Positions 8,917 to 17,462 are shown, counted from the stretch's first letter. The stretch: 64,000 bases of DNA from Bradyrhizobium sp. WSM3983 (GCF_000473045.1 NZ_AXAY01000005.1:286501-350500), one strand, 5' to 3'. The notes: a model not told the origin generated them from the sequence alone. Program-made: numbers and translations.

Positions 8917-9699
8917 GTGGATCTTGGGATCAAAGGTCGCCGCGCCATCGTCTGCGCATCCAGCAAGGGCTTGGGGCGCGCATGCGCCATCTCGCTGGCC
9001 GAAGCCGGCGTTGACGTCACGCTGACCGCGCGCGGCGCCGAGGCGCTGAAGACGACGGCCGACGACATCCGCAAGGCCTATCCCGGCGTGAAGGTCACCG
9101 AGATCGTCGGCGACATCACGACCCCCGCCGGCCGCGAGGCCGTGCTCAAGGCCTGCCCCGAGCCGGACATTCTCATCAACAATGCCGGCGGCCCGCCGCC
9201 CGGCGATTTCCGCAACTGGACCCGCGACGACTGGATCAAGGCGATCGACGCCAACATGCTCACGCCGATCGAGCTGATCAAGTCGACCGTCGACGGCATG
9301 ATGGCGCGCAAGTTCGGCCGCATCGTCAACATCACCTCGGCCGCGGTGAAGGCGCCGATCGACATCCTCGGCCTCTCCAACGGCGCGCGCGCCGGCCTCA
9401 CCGGCTTCATCGCCGGCCTGTCGCGCAAGACCGTGATCAACAACGTCACCATCAACGGCCTGTTGCCGGGTCCGTTCGAGACCGACCGCCTGACCGGCAC
9501 GGCGAAGGCCGAGGCCGACAAGCGCGGCACGACGCCCGAGCAGATCCTGGCCGAGCGCGCCAAACTCAACCCCGCCGGCCGCTTCGGCCAGCCCGACGAG
9601 TTTGGCTATGCCTGCGCCTTCCTGTGCGGCGCCAAGGCCGGCTTCATCACCGGTCAGAACATTTTGCTCGACGGTGGTGCCTTCCCGGGAACGCTGTGA
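8917..9699 (+). CDS. SDR family oxidoreductase with non-canonical active site
   Basis: 260 residues with a clear short-chain dehydrogenase fold: cofactor motif ASSKGLGRA (15-23), NNAGG (about 88-92), the Ser of INITSAAVK, and the C-terminal ILLDGGAFPG. At the position of the catalytic YxxxK the sequence reads LGLSNGARAGL, so Tyr is replaced by Ser and Lys by Arg. Related sequences annotated as 3-oxoacyl-ACP reductases share this LSNxxRAG pattern, so it is a subfamily trait, not a random mutation. The normal dehydrogenase mechanism is therefore doubtful. GTG start at 8917 following ACGGGAG (8904-8910). Confidence 0.9.
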   Translation: MDLGIKGRRAIVCASSKGLGRACAISLAEAGVDVTLTARGAEALKTTADDIRKAYPGVKVTEIVGDITTPAGREAVLKACPEPDILINNAGGPPPGDFRNWTRDDWIKAIDANMLTPIELIKSTVDGMMARKFGRIVNITSAAVKAPIDILGLSNGARAGLTGFIAGLSRKTVINNVTINGLLPGPFETDRLTGTAKAEADKRGTTPEQILAERAKLNPAGRFGQPDEFGYACAFLCGAKAGFITGQNILLDGGAFPGTL

Positions 9700-9844
9700 G
9701 AACAGTCTGGTACGAGCAAACGGGGCCGGCCGTCGACGTTCTCACCTATGGTGAGATGGCGACGCCGGTCGCGCGCCCGGCCGAAGTTAACGCAGGGAGG
9801 GCGACAAGCTCGGCACCGTGATCGTCGACTGCGCCCGATAACGA

Positions 9845-10276
9845 CTACGAGACCGGCGTCGTCCGGTCGTCGCTCCAGTCGATGCCAAGCTCGTCCATGC
9901 CGTCGGCCAGGAAATCGCCCAGCATCGGCTCACCCAGCAGATATTGCACCGCTTCGCGCCGCGGCGCCTTGTATTCGGCGCGGGCCTCAGCAGCGCGGGC
10001 ACGCAGATCATCCCACTCATCCGCCTCACCGTCTCCGCGGCCGATCCACATCAACGTGACCAGGTCGATCTGCTCGTCCTCGTTCATGGCTCGGATGAAG
10101 CCGGCGAGCTCGGCTGCGACCGGATCGGAATTGGTGTCTTCCAGCACGTCAATCTCGTCATCGTCGGAGGGATTGGACCCCGAATCGGAATCGGAGGCCA
10201 CGTCCTTGACGTCGAATTCGCGGGCCTTCTCGATGATGAAGGCGACCTTCTCGGCGGAAATGGCAAGCTCAGGCAT
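9845..10276 (-). CDS. DUF3775 domain protein (hypothetical)
   Basis: 143 residues, strongly acidic. N-terminal MPELAISAEKVAFIIEKAREFDVKDV is followed by an Asp/Ser-rich linker (about residues 29-55) and the DUF3775 core, including LAGFIRAMNEDEQIDLVTLMWIGRG and the end EPMLGDFLADGMDELG. No membrane segments; probably cytoplasmic. Function unknown. ATG 10276 is preceded by GGGGGAG; the frame is open upstream on the minus strand but overlaps the divergent hydrolase. Convergent with the SDR gene to its left. Confidence 0.85.
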   Translation of the reverse strand: MPELAISAEKVAFIIEKAREFDVKDVASDSDSGSNPSDDDEIDVLEDTNSDPVAAELAGFIRAMNEDEQIDLVTLMWIGRGDGEADEWDDLRARAAEARAEYKAPRREAVQYLLGEPMLGDFLADGMDELGIDWSDDRTTPVS

Positions 10277-10400
10277 GGGCTCCCCCTTTTGGATCTCGAT
10301 GGGTTCCTGCGATAACGCAACATCACGACAGATGATCCATTGCCTTCGACGGTGGAAGACCGCATCTTTCGCGAAAGCAAGAAAATGAGGGGCACGCCCG

Positions 10401-11252
10401 ATGCAGTGGAAGGTCGGCCGAGTCAAAATCACTGAGGTGGTGGAATTGGAAACGGTCGGCTCGACCCGCTTCATCCTGCCTCTGGCCAGCAACGACGAGA
10501 TCCGGAAGCTGCCATGGCTGATCCCGCATTTCGCTACCGAAGAAGGCCGGCTGAAAATGTCGATCCATTCGCTTGTGGTGGAGACGCCATCGCAACGGAT
10601 CGTGGTCGATACCGGGCTCGGCAACGACAAGCAGGGACGCAACGTCCCGATCTGGAATAACCGCAACACGCCGTTCCTGGAGATGATGGCGGCGGAGGGC
10701 TTCGAGCCCGACAGCATCGACACCGTGCTGTGCACGCATCTTCACGTCGACCATGTCGGCTGGAATACGAAGCTTGTCGACGGCAAATGGGTGCCGGCCT
10801 TCCCCAAGGCGCGTTACGTGTTCGGCCGCACCGAATACGAGCATTGGCGCGACCACTCGACCGAACCGGACAAGCAGGCCGTCTTTAACGATTCCGTGAA
10901 GCCGATCGTCGATGCCGACCGCGCCGATCTGATCCCGAGTGACCACCGGCTCAGCGACGAGATCAGCATGATCGCGACGCCCGGCCACAGTCCCGGCCAT
11001 ATGAGCATTTTGATCCAGTCGGACGGCGAACAGGGGCTGCTGACCGGCGACGTCGCCCATCACCCGTGCCAGATGGCGCATCTCGGCTGGTCCTCCACCG
11101 CGGATTCCGACCAGGCCCAATCGGCCGCGACGAGGGCCGCACTGTTCGGCCAGTTTGCCGATACGCCGACGCTGGTGATCGGCGGGCATTTCTCGGCCGG
11201 GCATATCCGGCGGGAGGGCGATGCGTTCAGGTTTGTAGTGTTGCAATCGTAG
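10401..11252 (+). CDS. Metallo-beta-lactamase-fold hydrolase
   Basis: 283 residues. The zinc-binding motif HLHVDHVGWN (about residue 114) matches HxHxDH, with further metal ligands in TPGHSPGHMSI, LLTGDVAHH and the final GGHFSAGH. The arrangement resembles lactonase-type members (AHL lactonase, PqsE-like hydrolases), so an ester or lactone substrate is plausible but not shown. Strong similarity by eye to the gene at 14270-15139 (shared CTHLHVDHVGWNT...WVPxFPKARYVF). Its TAG stop codon lies inside a 21-bp perfect hairpin. Confidence 0.9.
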   Translation: MQWKVGRVKITEVVELETVGSTRFILPLASNDEIRKLPWLIPHFATEEGRLKMSIHSLVVETPSQRIVVDTGLGNDKQGRNVPIWNNRNTPFLEMMAAEGFEPDSIDTVLCTHLHVDHVGWNTKLVDGKWVPAFPKARYVFGRTEYEHWRDHSTEPDKQAVFNDSVKPIVDADRADLIPSDHRLSDEISMIATPGHSPGHMSILIQSDGEQGLLTGDVAHHPCQMAHLGWSSTADSDQAQSAATRAALFGQFADTPTLVIGGHFSAGHIRREGDAFRFVVLQS

Positions 11253-11291
11253 GACCTCCTACCCTTCGTCAAGGGTAGGAGGTCCTACGAT
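11246..11291. terminator. Perfect 21-bp hairpin spanning the stop codon
   Basis: ATCGTAGGACCTCCTACCCTT pairs without mismatch with 11271-11291, around a CGTC loop (11267-11270). The arm contains the TAG stop (11250-11252). No T-tract follows, so it is not a standard intrinsic terminator; it could stabilise the 3' end, be an RNase III substrate, or be a lone palindromic element. Confidence 0.75.
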
Positions 11292-11402
11292 CACCCGAAT
11301 TGAGAGGGCTGCAATGCGTCCCTCTTTGAGCGGTTGAATTTCCCGCCGCCCTGTTCCATGAAGCTATTTAACCGATCAGTCCATCCCAAGGGAGAAACGA
11401 GA

Positions 11403-12245
11403 ATGAAGCTTGTTCGTTACGGCGAAAAGGGTACGGAAAAACCCGGCCTGATCGACAAATCCGGCCAGCTGCGCGACCTGTCGGCGCATGTGAAGGACCT
11501 GACCGGCGAGGCCTATTCGCCGGACTCGCTGAAGAAGTTCGCCGCTATCGACCCGGCCTCGCTGCCCGCCGTCTCCGGCAAGCCGCGCTTCGGTGCGCCC
11601 GTCACCGGCATCTCGAAATTCGTCGCCATCGGCCTCAACTACAGCGACCACGCCAAGGAGACCGGCGCCGCCATTCCGACCGAGCCGATCATCTTCATGA
11701 AGGCCAACACCTCGCTGTCCGGCCCGAACGACAAGGTCGAGAAGCCGCGCGGCTCGACCAAGCTCGACTGGGAAGTCGAGATCGCCGCGATCATCGGCAC
11801 CCAGGCAAAATACATCTCGGAGGCCGATGCGCTGAACTACGTCGCCGGCTATTGCGTCTGCAACGACGTCTCCGAGCGCAACTTCCAGACCGAGCGCCTG
11901 GGTCAGTGGACCAAGGGCAAGTCGCACGACACGTTCGGTCCGGTCGGACCCTGGCTCGCCACCAAGGACGAGATCAAGGACGTGCAGAACCTGTCGATGT
12001 GGCTCGACGTCAACGGTCAGCGCCGCCAGACCGGCTCGACCAAGACCATGATCTTCTCGATGGCCAAGTGCATCTCCTATGTCTCGCAGTTCATGACCCT
12101 GCTGCCGGGCGACATCATCACCACCGGCACCCCGCCCGGCGTCGGTCTCGGCATGAAGCCGCCGACCTTCCTCAATGTCGGCGACGTCGTGACGCTCGGC
12201 ATCGAAGGCCTCGGCGAGCAGCGCCAGGAGATCGTTGCGGCTTGA
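11403..12245 (+). CDS. Fumarylacetoacetate hydrolase family protein
   Basis: 280 residues. Divalent-metal hydrolase or isomerase/decarboxylase fold. An N-terminal cap (1-70) is followed by the catalytic domain with IGLNYSDHAKETGA, metal-binding LDWEVEIAAIIG (ExE), FQTERLGQWTKGKSHDTFGPVGPW and ITTGTPPGVG. This is typical of the 2-hydroxyhepta-2,4-diene-1,7-dioate isomerase / acylpyruvase branch acting in aromatic ring catabolism or beta-keto acid cleavage. ATG 11403 is preceded by GGAGAAACGAGA. Probably acts with the nearby isomerases and GST in degrading aromatic compounds; the exact substrate is unknown. Confidence 0.9.
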   Translation: MKLVRYGEKGTEKPGLIDKSGQLRDLSAHVKDLTGEAYSPDSLKKFAAIDPASLPAVSGKPRFGAPVTGISKFVAIGLNYSDHAKETGAAIPTEPIIFMKANTSLSGPNDKVEKPRGSTKLDWEVEIAAIIGTQAKYISEADALNYVAGYCVCNDVSERNFQTERLGQWTKGKSHDTFGPVGPWLATKDEIKDVQNLSMWLDVNGQRRQTGSTKTMIFSMAKCISYVSQFMTLLPGDIITTGTPPGVGLGMKPPTFLNVGDVVTLGIEGLGEQRQEIVAA

Positions 12246-12253
12246 GGTCTCCC

Positions 12254-12396
12254 CTCATCCTGAGGAGCGCGCAACGCGCGTCTCGAAGGATGCGCCAAGA
12301 ACATAGTCACCCGACGTTCGCGCCGGGTGACGAGAGAAGATCTCTCGTTGTCCATCCTTCGAGACGCGCGCCAAAGGGCGCGCTCCTCAGGATGAG
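12254..12396. repeat. Dispersed palindromic repeat, family D copy 1
   Basis: Inverted repeat CTCATCCTGAGGAGCGCG ... CGCGCTCCTCAGGATGAG with internal TCTCGAAGGATG arms, filling the gap between the FAH gene and the GST gene. A diverged relative is at 31724-31786. Confidence 0.8.
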
Positions 12397-12425
12397 GTCT
12401 GTATGTCTGGATAGAGGTCATCCCC

Positions 12426-13037
12426 ATGAAACTCTCCTTCTCCGCGGCCTCGCCCTTCGCCCGAAAGGTGCGCATCGCTGCGATCGAGCTTGGGTTGATC
12501 GACAAGATCGAATTCACGCCCGCAACCGTCGCGCCCGGCACGGCCAACGAGGACTATTCGCGCATCACGCCGCTGAAGAAGCTGCCGGTGCTGATCACCA
12601 ATGACGGCGACGTCATCCTGGATTCCTATGTCATCGTCGAATATCTCAACGAGATGGCCGGCGGCAGCCTGATCCCGGATTACGGTCCGCGGCGCTGGAA
12701 GGCCAAGACCAATCATTCTCTGATCAACGGCATGCTCGATTCCATGCTGCTGTGCCGCTACGAAAAGATGGTGCGGCCGCAGGGCCTGCAATGGCAGGCG
12801 TGGTCGGACGACCACTGGAACCGGGCCTGGACCGGCATGGCGCGCTTCGAGAATATGGCTGACGTGCTGAACGGCCCGTTCGACATCTCGCAGATCGGCC
12901 TTGTTTGCGTGCTCGGCTACGCCGACTTCCGCTTCGCCGATTGCGGCTGGCGCAAGGCCTATCCAAAACTCGACGCCTTCCATCAGAAGATGCTGGAGCG
13001 GCCCTCGGTGAAGATCTCGGCGCCGCCAGCGGCGTAG
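12426..13037 (+). CDS. Glutathione S-transferase family protein
   Basis: 203 residues. N-terminal thioredoxin-like domain (1-75) begins MKLSFSAASPFARKVRIAAIE; the SPFARKVR segment is the glutathione-site loop, and LKKLPVLITNDGDVILDSYVIVEYL contains the cis-Pro and the SNAIL-like ES/DS motif. The all-helical C-terminal domain follows. Likely cytosolic glutathione conjugation or isomerisation of catabolic intermediates. GGATAGAGG precedes the ATG. Downstream spacing to the serine hydrolase is short (about 23 nt), suggesting cotranscription. Confidence 0.9.
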   Translation: MKLSFSAASPFARKVRIAAIELGLIDKIEFTPATVAPGTANEDYSRITPLKKLPVLITNDGDVILDSYVIVEYLNEMAGGSLIPDYGPRRWKAKTNHSLINGMLDSMLLCRYEKMVRPQGLQWQAWSDDHWNRAWTGMARFENMADVLNGPFDISQIGLVCVLGYADFRFADCGWRKAYPKLDAFHQKMLERPSVKISAPPAA

Positions 13038-13060
13038 CAGGATAGGCCAGGAGAATGACG

Positions 13061-14251
13061 ATGCGCGATCAATTCTCCCGGTTCACAATTCTCGGCGCGG
13101 GCCTTGTGCTCGCGCTTTCCATCTCAGTCAGCAATTTACGGGCCGAGAGCACGCCGCCTGGACAACAAGGCCAGGCCTGCGGAGCGCCGTCACCGATCGA
13201 CGATGGCTGGGAAATCTCGTCGCCCGACAGCGTCGGCATGGACGGCGCGCAGCTGTGCACCACCGCCGCGCGGCTTGAGCAGCAAGCAACAGCGGTCCAT
13301 TCGGTCGTCGTCATCAGGCATGGCAAGCTCGTCTTCGAGCAATATTTTCCCGGCTATGACCAGCCTTGGGGCCAGACGGACGGCCAGTACGAATTCACCG
13401 CAACGACCAAGCATGACATGCGGTCGGCAACCAAGAGCGTGACATCGCTGCTGGTGGGAATCGCGATCGACCGCAAGCTCATCGCGGGCGTCGATGAGCC
13501 CGTTCTGAAATTCTTCCCTGACACCATAGCGGTCAGGCAGCCGGGATGGGACGCCATCACGCTGCGCCATCTGCTGACGATGTCCTCCGGCATCAAATGG
13601 GACGAAGCGCTAGCCTGGACCGATCCGAAAAACGACGGGCCGCATCTCGTCACCGAGCTGGATCCGCTGAAGTATGTATTGTCGCGACCGGTGGCAGCAC
13701 CACCCGATAAACTATGGACCTATAATGGCGGCGGCACAGAGTTGCTCGGCAATATCATCGAGCAAGTCTCGAAAAAATCGCTTGAAGCATTCGCGCGCGA
13801 GGCGCTGTTCCAGCCGCTTGGAATCGCCGATTTCGAGTGGAAGGCCTACAAGAACGGCAAGATCGCGGCGGCCGCGGGCCTGCGCCTGCGGCCGCGCGAT
13901 GCAGCGAAGATCGGCCAGCTCGTGCTCAATCGCGGCCAGTGGCACGGCCAACAAGTTGTCTCGGCCGACTGGATCGCACAATCGATCGCGCCGCGCTTCC
14001 AGGCGGTCGGCTATTTCGGCGGCACATTGTTCTACGGCTATCAATGGTGGATGGGCCGCTCGCTGGCCGGCGGCAAGGAAATCAAATGGGTCGGTGCGTT
14101 CGGCTGGGGCGGCCAGCGCATCTTCATCGTGCCCGAGCTTGATCTGGTCATGATGGCGACCGCCGCGCAATACGGCCAGCCGAAGGAAGGCCTGGCCGCG
14201 ATCGACATCCTCTCCAACATCGTCATTCCGTCGGTGCGCGACGCGCACTGA
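13061..14251 (+). CDS. Exported serine hydrolase (beta-lactamase / class C family)
   Basis: 396 residues from ATG 13061, which lies 7 nt after AGGAG; the ATG at 13055 is too close to that site. A signal peptide (ILGAGLVLALSISVSNLRA) directs it to the periplasm. The SxxK nucleophile motif is in MRSATKSVTSLLVG, followed by LLTMSSGIKWDE and the Tyr motif WTYNGGGTELLG; GWGGQRIFIVP is near the KTG-box position. This is the esterase/6-aminohexanoate-dimer hydrolase/penicillin-binding-protein-like group. Its natural substrate is unknown; it need not act on beta-lactams. 18 nt upstream of the second MBL-fold gene. Confidence 0.88.
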   Translation: MRDQFSRFTILGAGLVLALSISVSNLRAESTPPGQQGQACGAPSPIDDGWEISSPDSVGMDGAQLCTTAARLEQQATAVHSVVVIRHGKLVFEQYFPGYDQPWGQTDGQYEFTATTKHDMRSATKSVTSLLVGIAIDRKLIAGVDEPVLKFFPDTIAVRQPGWDAITLRHLLTMSSGIKWDEALAWTDPKNDGPHLVTELDPLKYVLSRPVAAPPDKLWTYNGGGTELLGNIIEQVSKKSLEAFAREALFQPLGIADFEWKAYKNGKIAAAAGLRLRPRDAAKIGQLVLNRGQWHGQQVVSADWIAQSIAPRFQAVGYFGGTLFYGYQWWMGRSLAGGKEIKWVGAFGWGGQRIFIVPELDLVMMATAAQYGQPKEGLAAIDILSNIVIPSVRDAH

Positions 14252-14269
14252 TTCCACAGGGAAGCGAGC

Positions 14270-15139
14270 ATGAGCCTGAAATTCTCGGTCGGCGATCTCA
14301 CTATCCACCGCATCATCGAACAGGAGACCAGCTTCGTGCCTGCGCTGGAGATGATCCCCGGCCTGACGCCCGAATTGCTGGCAGAGAATCGCGCCTGGAT
14401 GAAGCAGGCGAAGGCGCTGGATGATCAGGACGTCTTGATCCTGTGCTTCCAGTCCTATGTGGTGAAGACACCGCACCACACCATCTTGATCGACAGCTGC
14501 ATCGGCAACGACAAGCCGCGGCCGCAGCGGCCGAAATGGAACATGAAGACCGACGACACCTATCTGCGTGCGCTCAACGGCGCCGGGTTCGCGCCCGACG
14601 ACATCGACTTCGTGATGTGCACGCATCTGCATGTCGATCACGTCGGCTGGAACACGCGGCTGGAGAACGGCCGCTGGGTGCCGACCTTCCCAAAAGCGCG
14701 CTACGTCTTCGCCAAGCAGGAATACGATCACTGGTTTGCGGAGAATGCCAAGGCGGAGATTCCGCCCTTCACCGACAGCGTGCTGCCGGTGGTCGAGGCC
14801 AAGCGCCATGAGCTCGTCGGCAACGATCATCAGATCGGCGACCACGTCCGCATCGTGCCGACGCCGGGCCACACGCCCGGCCACGTCGCCTTCGCGATGG
14901 GACGCGGCAAGGACGACGCGGTGTTCTCCGGCGACCTCATGCACTCGCCGCTGCAGACGCTCTATCCGGAGCTGTCGATCAAGTTCGACGTCGATCCGGC
15001 CAAGGCGGCAACGACGCGCCGCAGCTTTCTGGAACGCTATTGCGACACCGACACGCTGTGCTGCACCGCGCATTTCCCCTCGCCATCGGTGGGGAAGATC
15101 AAGCGCAAGGGCAACGCGTTCGTGTGTGCGGCGGTGTGA
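14270..15139 (+). CDS. Metallo-beta-lactamase-fold hydrolase (paralogue)
   Basis: 289 residues. HLHVDHVGWN zinc motif about residue 122, later ligands in TPGHTPGHVAFAMG and VFSGDLMHSP, and a terminal CTAHFPSPS in place of GGHFSAGH. Paralogue of 10401-11252: the central CTHLHVDHVGWNT and PKARYVF blocks are shared. It starts 18 nt after the serine hydrolase, with GGAAGCGAGC upstream, and the two are likely cotranscribed. Predicted soluble cytoplasmic hydrolase of esters or lactones. Confidence 0.9.
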   Translation: MSLKFSVGDLTIHRIIEQETSFVPALEMIPGLTPELLAENRAWMKQAKALDDQDVLILCFQSYVVKTPHHTILIDSCIGNDKPRPQRPKWNMKTDDTYLRALNGAGFAPDDIDFVMCTHLHVDHVGWNTRLENGRWVPTFPKARYVFAKQEYDHWFAENAKAEIPPFTDSVLPVVEAKRHELVGNDHQIGDHVRIVPTPGHTPGHVAFAMGRGKDDAVFSGDLMHSPLQTLYPELSIKFDVDPAKAATTRRSFLERYCDTDTLCCTAHFPSPSVGKIKRKGNAFVCAAV

Positions 15140-15154
15140 TTGAGCTGAGATGCC

Positions 15155-15247
15155 GTAGGGTAGGCAAAGCGAAGCGTGCCCACCACGCCAAACGCGTCAA
15201 GGAATGGTGGGCACGGCGCGCGAAGCGCGCGCCTTTGCCCACCCTAC
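15155..15247. repeat. Dispersed palindromic repeat, family B copy 1
   Basis: GTAGGGTAGGCAAAGCGAAGCGTGCCCACC ... GGTGGGCACGGCGCGCGAAGCGCGCGCCTTTGCCCACCCTAC. Related copies at 23752-23836, 34515-34602 and 48004-48086. Confidence 0.85.
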
Positions 15248-15271
15248 GATTCCACCTGCGTGGAGAAAGCG

Positions 15272-16420
15272 ATGACAACACTCCCCGACGTCCCTCTCCC
15301 CGCCGGTATCCGCTCGCGCTATGTCGACGGCATCAACGGCTTGCGCATGCATGTGCTCGAGGCCGGCTTCGAGAGCAAAGGTCGCCCGTGCATCCTGCTG
15401 CTGCACGGGTTTCCCGAGCTCGCCTTCTCCTGGCGCAAGGTGATGCCGGCGCTCAGCTCTGCCGGCTATCACGTGCTCGCACCCGATCAGCGCGGCTATG
15501 GCCGCACCACTGGCTGGACCGCCGATTACGACGGCGATGTCGCACCGTTTTCCCTGCTCAATCTGGTCCGCGATGCACTGGCCCTGGTGTCGGCGTTCGG
15601 CTACAAGCAGGTCGATCTCGCCGGACACGATTTCGGCAGCCCGGTCGCGGCGTGGTGCGCGCTGATCCGGCCCGACGTGTTTCGTTCGGTAGCGTTGATG
15701 AGCGCGCCGTTCGGCGGAGCGCCGGCGCTACCCTTCAACACGGTCGATAGTCCCGCGAAGCCGCCGGTCGAAGATCCCGTGCATCGCGAACTCGCCGCGC
15801 TGCGGCGGCCCCGCAAACACTATCAATGGTATTACGCAACGCGTCCGGCAAACGCCGACATGCAGCACGCGCCGCAGGGCGTGCATGATTTCCTGCGCGC
15901 CTATTATCATCACAAGAGCGCGGACTGGATCGACAACAAGCCTTATCCGCTGAAGTCGTGGTCCGCAGAAGAGCTCGCAAAAATGCCGACGTACTACGTG
16001 ATGGACGCCGGTGAGACGATGGCCGAGACGGTCGCGAAGGAGATGCCCTCGCCGGCCGCGATTGCCGCCAATCGATGGCTGCCGGACAGCGACCTCGCCT
16101 ATTACAGCGCCGAATATGGCCGCACCGGATTCCAGGGCGGTCTGCAATGGTACCGTTACGGCACGTCAGCCGTGCTCAACAACGAGATGCAGCTGTTTGC
16201 GGGACGCAGCATCGACGTGCCCTCGTGCTTCATCTCGGGCAAGCAGGATTGGGGCACTTATCAACGCCCCGGTGTGTTCGAGACGATGCAGGGGCGCGGC
16301 TGCACCAGGATGCTCGGCTGTCATCTCGTCGATGGCGCCGGCCATTGGGTGCAGCAGGAGCAGCCTGCCGAGGTCAGCCGTCTGCTGCTCGACTTCCTCG
16401 AAATGGCCCGCACCGCTTGA
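15272..16420 (+). CDS. Alpha/beta hydrolase, epoxide-hydrolase-like
   Basis: 382 residues. HGFPELAFSWRKVMP is the oxyanion/HGxP motif; DQRGYGRT follows. The nucleophile elbow reads AGHDFGSP, an Asp nucleophile (GxDxG), typical of epoxide hydrolases and haloalkane dehalogenases and not of esterases. The catalytic His is in GAGHWVQQEQP near the C-terminus, and several Tyr residues lie in the lid region. ATG 15272 follows GGAG; the upstream open frame to 15176 is made of the palindromic repeat. Cytosolic, likely hydrolysing epoxides to diols. Confidence 0.9.
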   Translation: MTTLPDVPLPAGIRSRYVDGINGLRMHVLEAGFESKGRPCILLLHGFPELAFSWRKVMPALSSAGYHVLAPDQRGYGRTTGWTADYDGDVAPFSLLNLVRDALALVSAFGYKQVDLAGHDFGSPVAAWCALIRPDVFRSVALMSAPFGGAPALPFNTVDSPAKPPVEDPVHRELAALRRPRKHYQWYYATRPANADMQHAPQGVHDFLRAYYHHKSADWIDNKPYPLKSWSAEELAKMPTYYVMDAGETMAETVAKEMPSPAAIAANRWLPDSDLAYYSAEYGRTGFQGGLQWYRYGTSAVLNNEMQLFAGRSIDVPSCFISGKQDWGTYQRPGVFETMQGRGCTRMLGCHLVDGAGHWVQQEQPAEVSRLLLDFLEMARTA

Positions 16421-16421
16421 A

Positions 16422-16450
16422 TTGACCTGAGAACCGCAGCGCCCTATATA
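16422..16450 (+). promoter_or_regulatory. Predicted sigma-70-type promoter of mbfA
   Basis: TTGACC (16422-16427), a 17-bp spacer, and TATATA (16445-16450). The Irr box begins at the next base, so a bound repressor would cover the transcription start. Confidence 0.65.
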
Positions 16451-16469
16451 GTTTAGAATTATTCTAAAC
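16451..16469 (+). promoter_or_regulatory. Irr box / iron control element (ICE)
   Basis: Perfect 9-1-9 palindrome GTTTAGAAT-T-ATTCTAAAC. It matches the rhizobial ICE consensus (TTTAGAA..TTCTAAA) bound by Irr. In related bacteria mbfA is repressed by Irr under iron limitation; the location immediately downstream of the -10 box fits repression. Confidence 0.9.
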
Positions 16470-16487
16470 TGATGAAACAGGGCCGTC

Positions 16488-17459
16488 GTGAAGAATTTTG
16501 CCGATTTGACCGAACGCGAGGTGCTTGCGGTCGCGATCTCCTCCGAGGAGGAGGATAGCCGCATCTATATGAGCTTCGCCGAGGACCTCAAAGAGCGCTA
16601 TCCGGATTCAGCAAAGCTGTTCGAGCAGATGGCTGAGGAAGAGCGCGGACATCGCCACATGCTGCTGGAAATGTACGAGCAGCGCTTCGGTCCGCACCTG
16701 CCGCCCATCCGTCGCGAGGACGTCAAAGGCTTCCTGCGCCGCCGCCCGGTCTGGCTCACCAAGAACCTGCCGCTCGACACCATTCGCAGCGAGGTCGAGA
16801 CCATGGAGATGCAGGCCGAGCGCTTCTACGTGAAGGCTGCCGAACAGGCGCAGGATGTCGGGGTGCGCCGCCTGCTCGGTGATCTCGCCGAAGCCGAGAA
16901 AGGCCACGAGCACACCGCCGCAAAGTTGACGGACCAGATTCTGAGCTCCGATGTGCGCGCGGAGGAAGACCGCACCAACCGCCGCCTGTTCGTCCTGCAA
17001 TACGTGCAGCCCGGCCTCGCAGGCCTGATGGACGGCTCGGTCTCGACACTGGCGCCGCTGTTCGCGGCCGCCTTTGCCACCCACCACAATTGGCAGACGT
17101 TTCTGGTCGGCCTCGCCGCCTCGATCGGCGCCGGCATCAGCATGGGCTTTGCCGAAGCGCTGTCCGACGACGGCTCGCTCACCGGCCGGGGCTCGCCCTG
17201 GCTGCGCGGCATCATCTGCGGCGCGATGACAACGCTCGGCGGGCTCGGCCATACCATGCCCTATCTCGTGCCAGACGCATGGCCCAACGCATTCTGGATC
17301 GCGACCGCCATCGCCGGCATCGTCGTGTTCTTCGAATTGTGGGCGATCGCCTTCATCCGCGCGCGCTACATGGACACGCCGTTCCTGCAGGCGGTGTTCC
17401 AGATCGTGCTCGGCGGCGCCATCGTGCTGGCCGTGGGAATATTGATCGGGGCGGCGTAG
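16488..17459 (+). CDS. mbfA: Membrane-bound ferritin A (erythrin-VIT1 iron exporter)
   Basis: 323 residues. The N-terminal ferritin-like/erythrin domain (about 1-155) has the di-iron EExxH patterns EEERGHRH and EAEKGHEH plus the leading SSEEEDSRIY. The C-terminal VIT1/CCC1-like membrane domain (about 165-323) starts VQPGLAGLMDGSVSTLAPLF and has about five helices. The family (MbfA of Agrobacterium and Bradyrhizobium) exports iron and protects against iron and peroxide stress at low pH. GTG start at 16488; the ATG at 16472 is out of frame. It is preceded by an Irr box overlapping the predicted start site, and followed 3 nt later by the next gene. Confidence 0.95.
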   Translation: MKNFADLTEREVLAVAISSEEEDSRIYMSFAEDLKERYPDSAKLFEQMAEEERGHRHMLLEMYEQRFGPHLPPIRREDVKGFLRRRPVWLTKNLPLDTIRSEVETMEMQAERFYVKAAEQAQDVGVRRLLGDLAEAEKGHEHTAAKLTDQILSSDVRAEEDRTNRRLFVLQYVQPGLAGLMDGSVSTLAPLFAAAFATHHNWQTFLVGLAASIGAGISMGFAEALSDDGSLTGRGSPWLRGIICGAMTTLGGLGHTMPYLVPDAWPNAFWIATAIAGIVVFFELWAIAFIRARYMDTPFLQAVFQIVLGGAIVLAVGILIGAA

Positions 17460-17462
17460 ACG

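Noticed and set aside
13712..15073. 453-codon minus-strand frame
   Set aside because: Complement of the serine hydrolase and MBL-fold genes; Arg/His-rich composition and no motifs.
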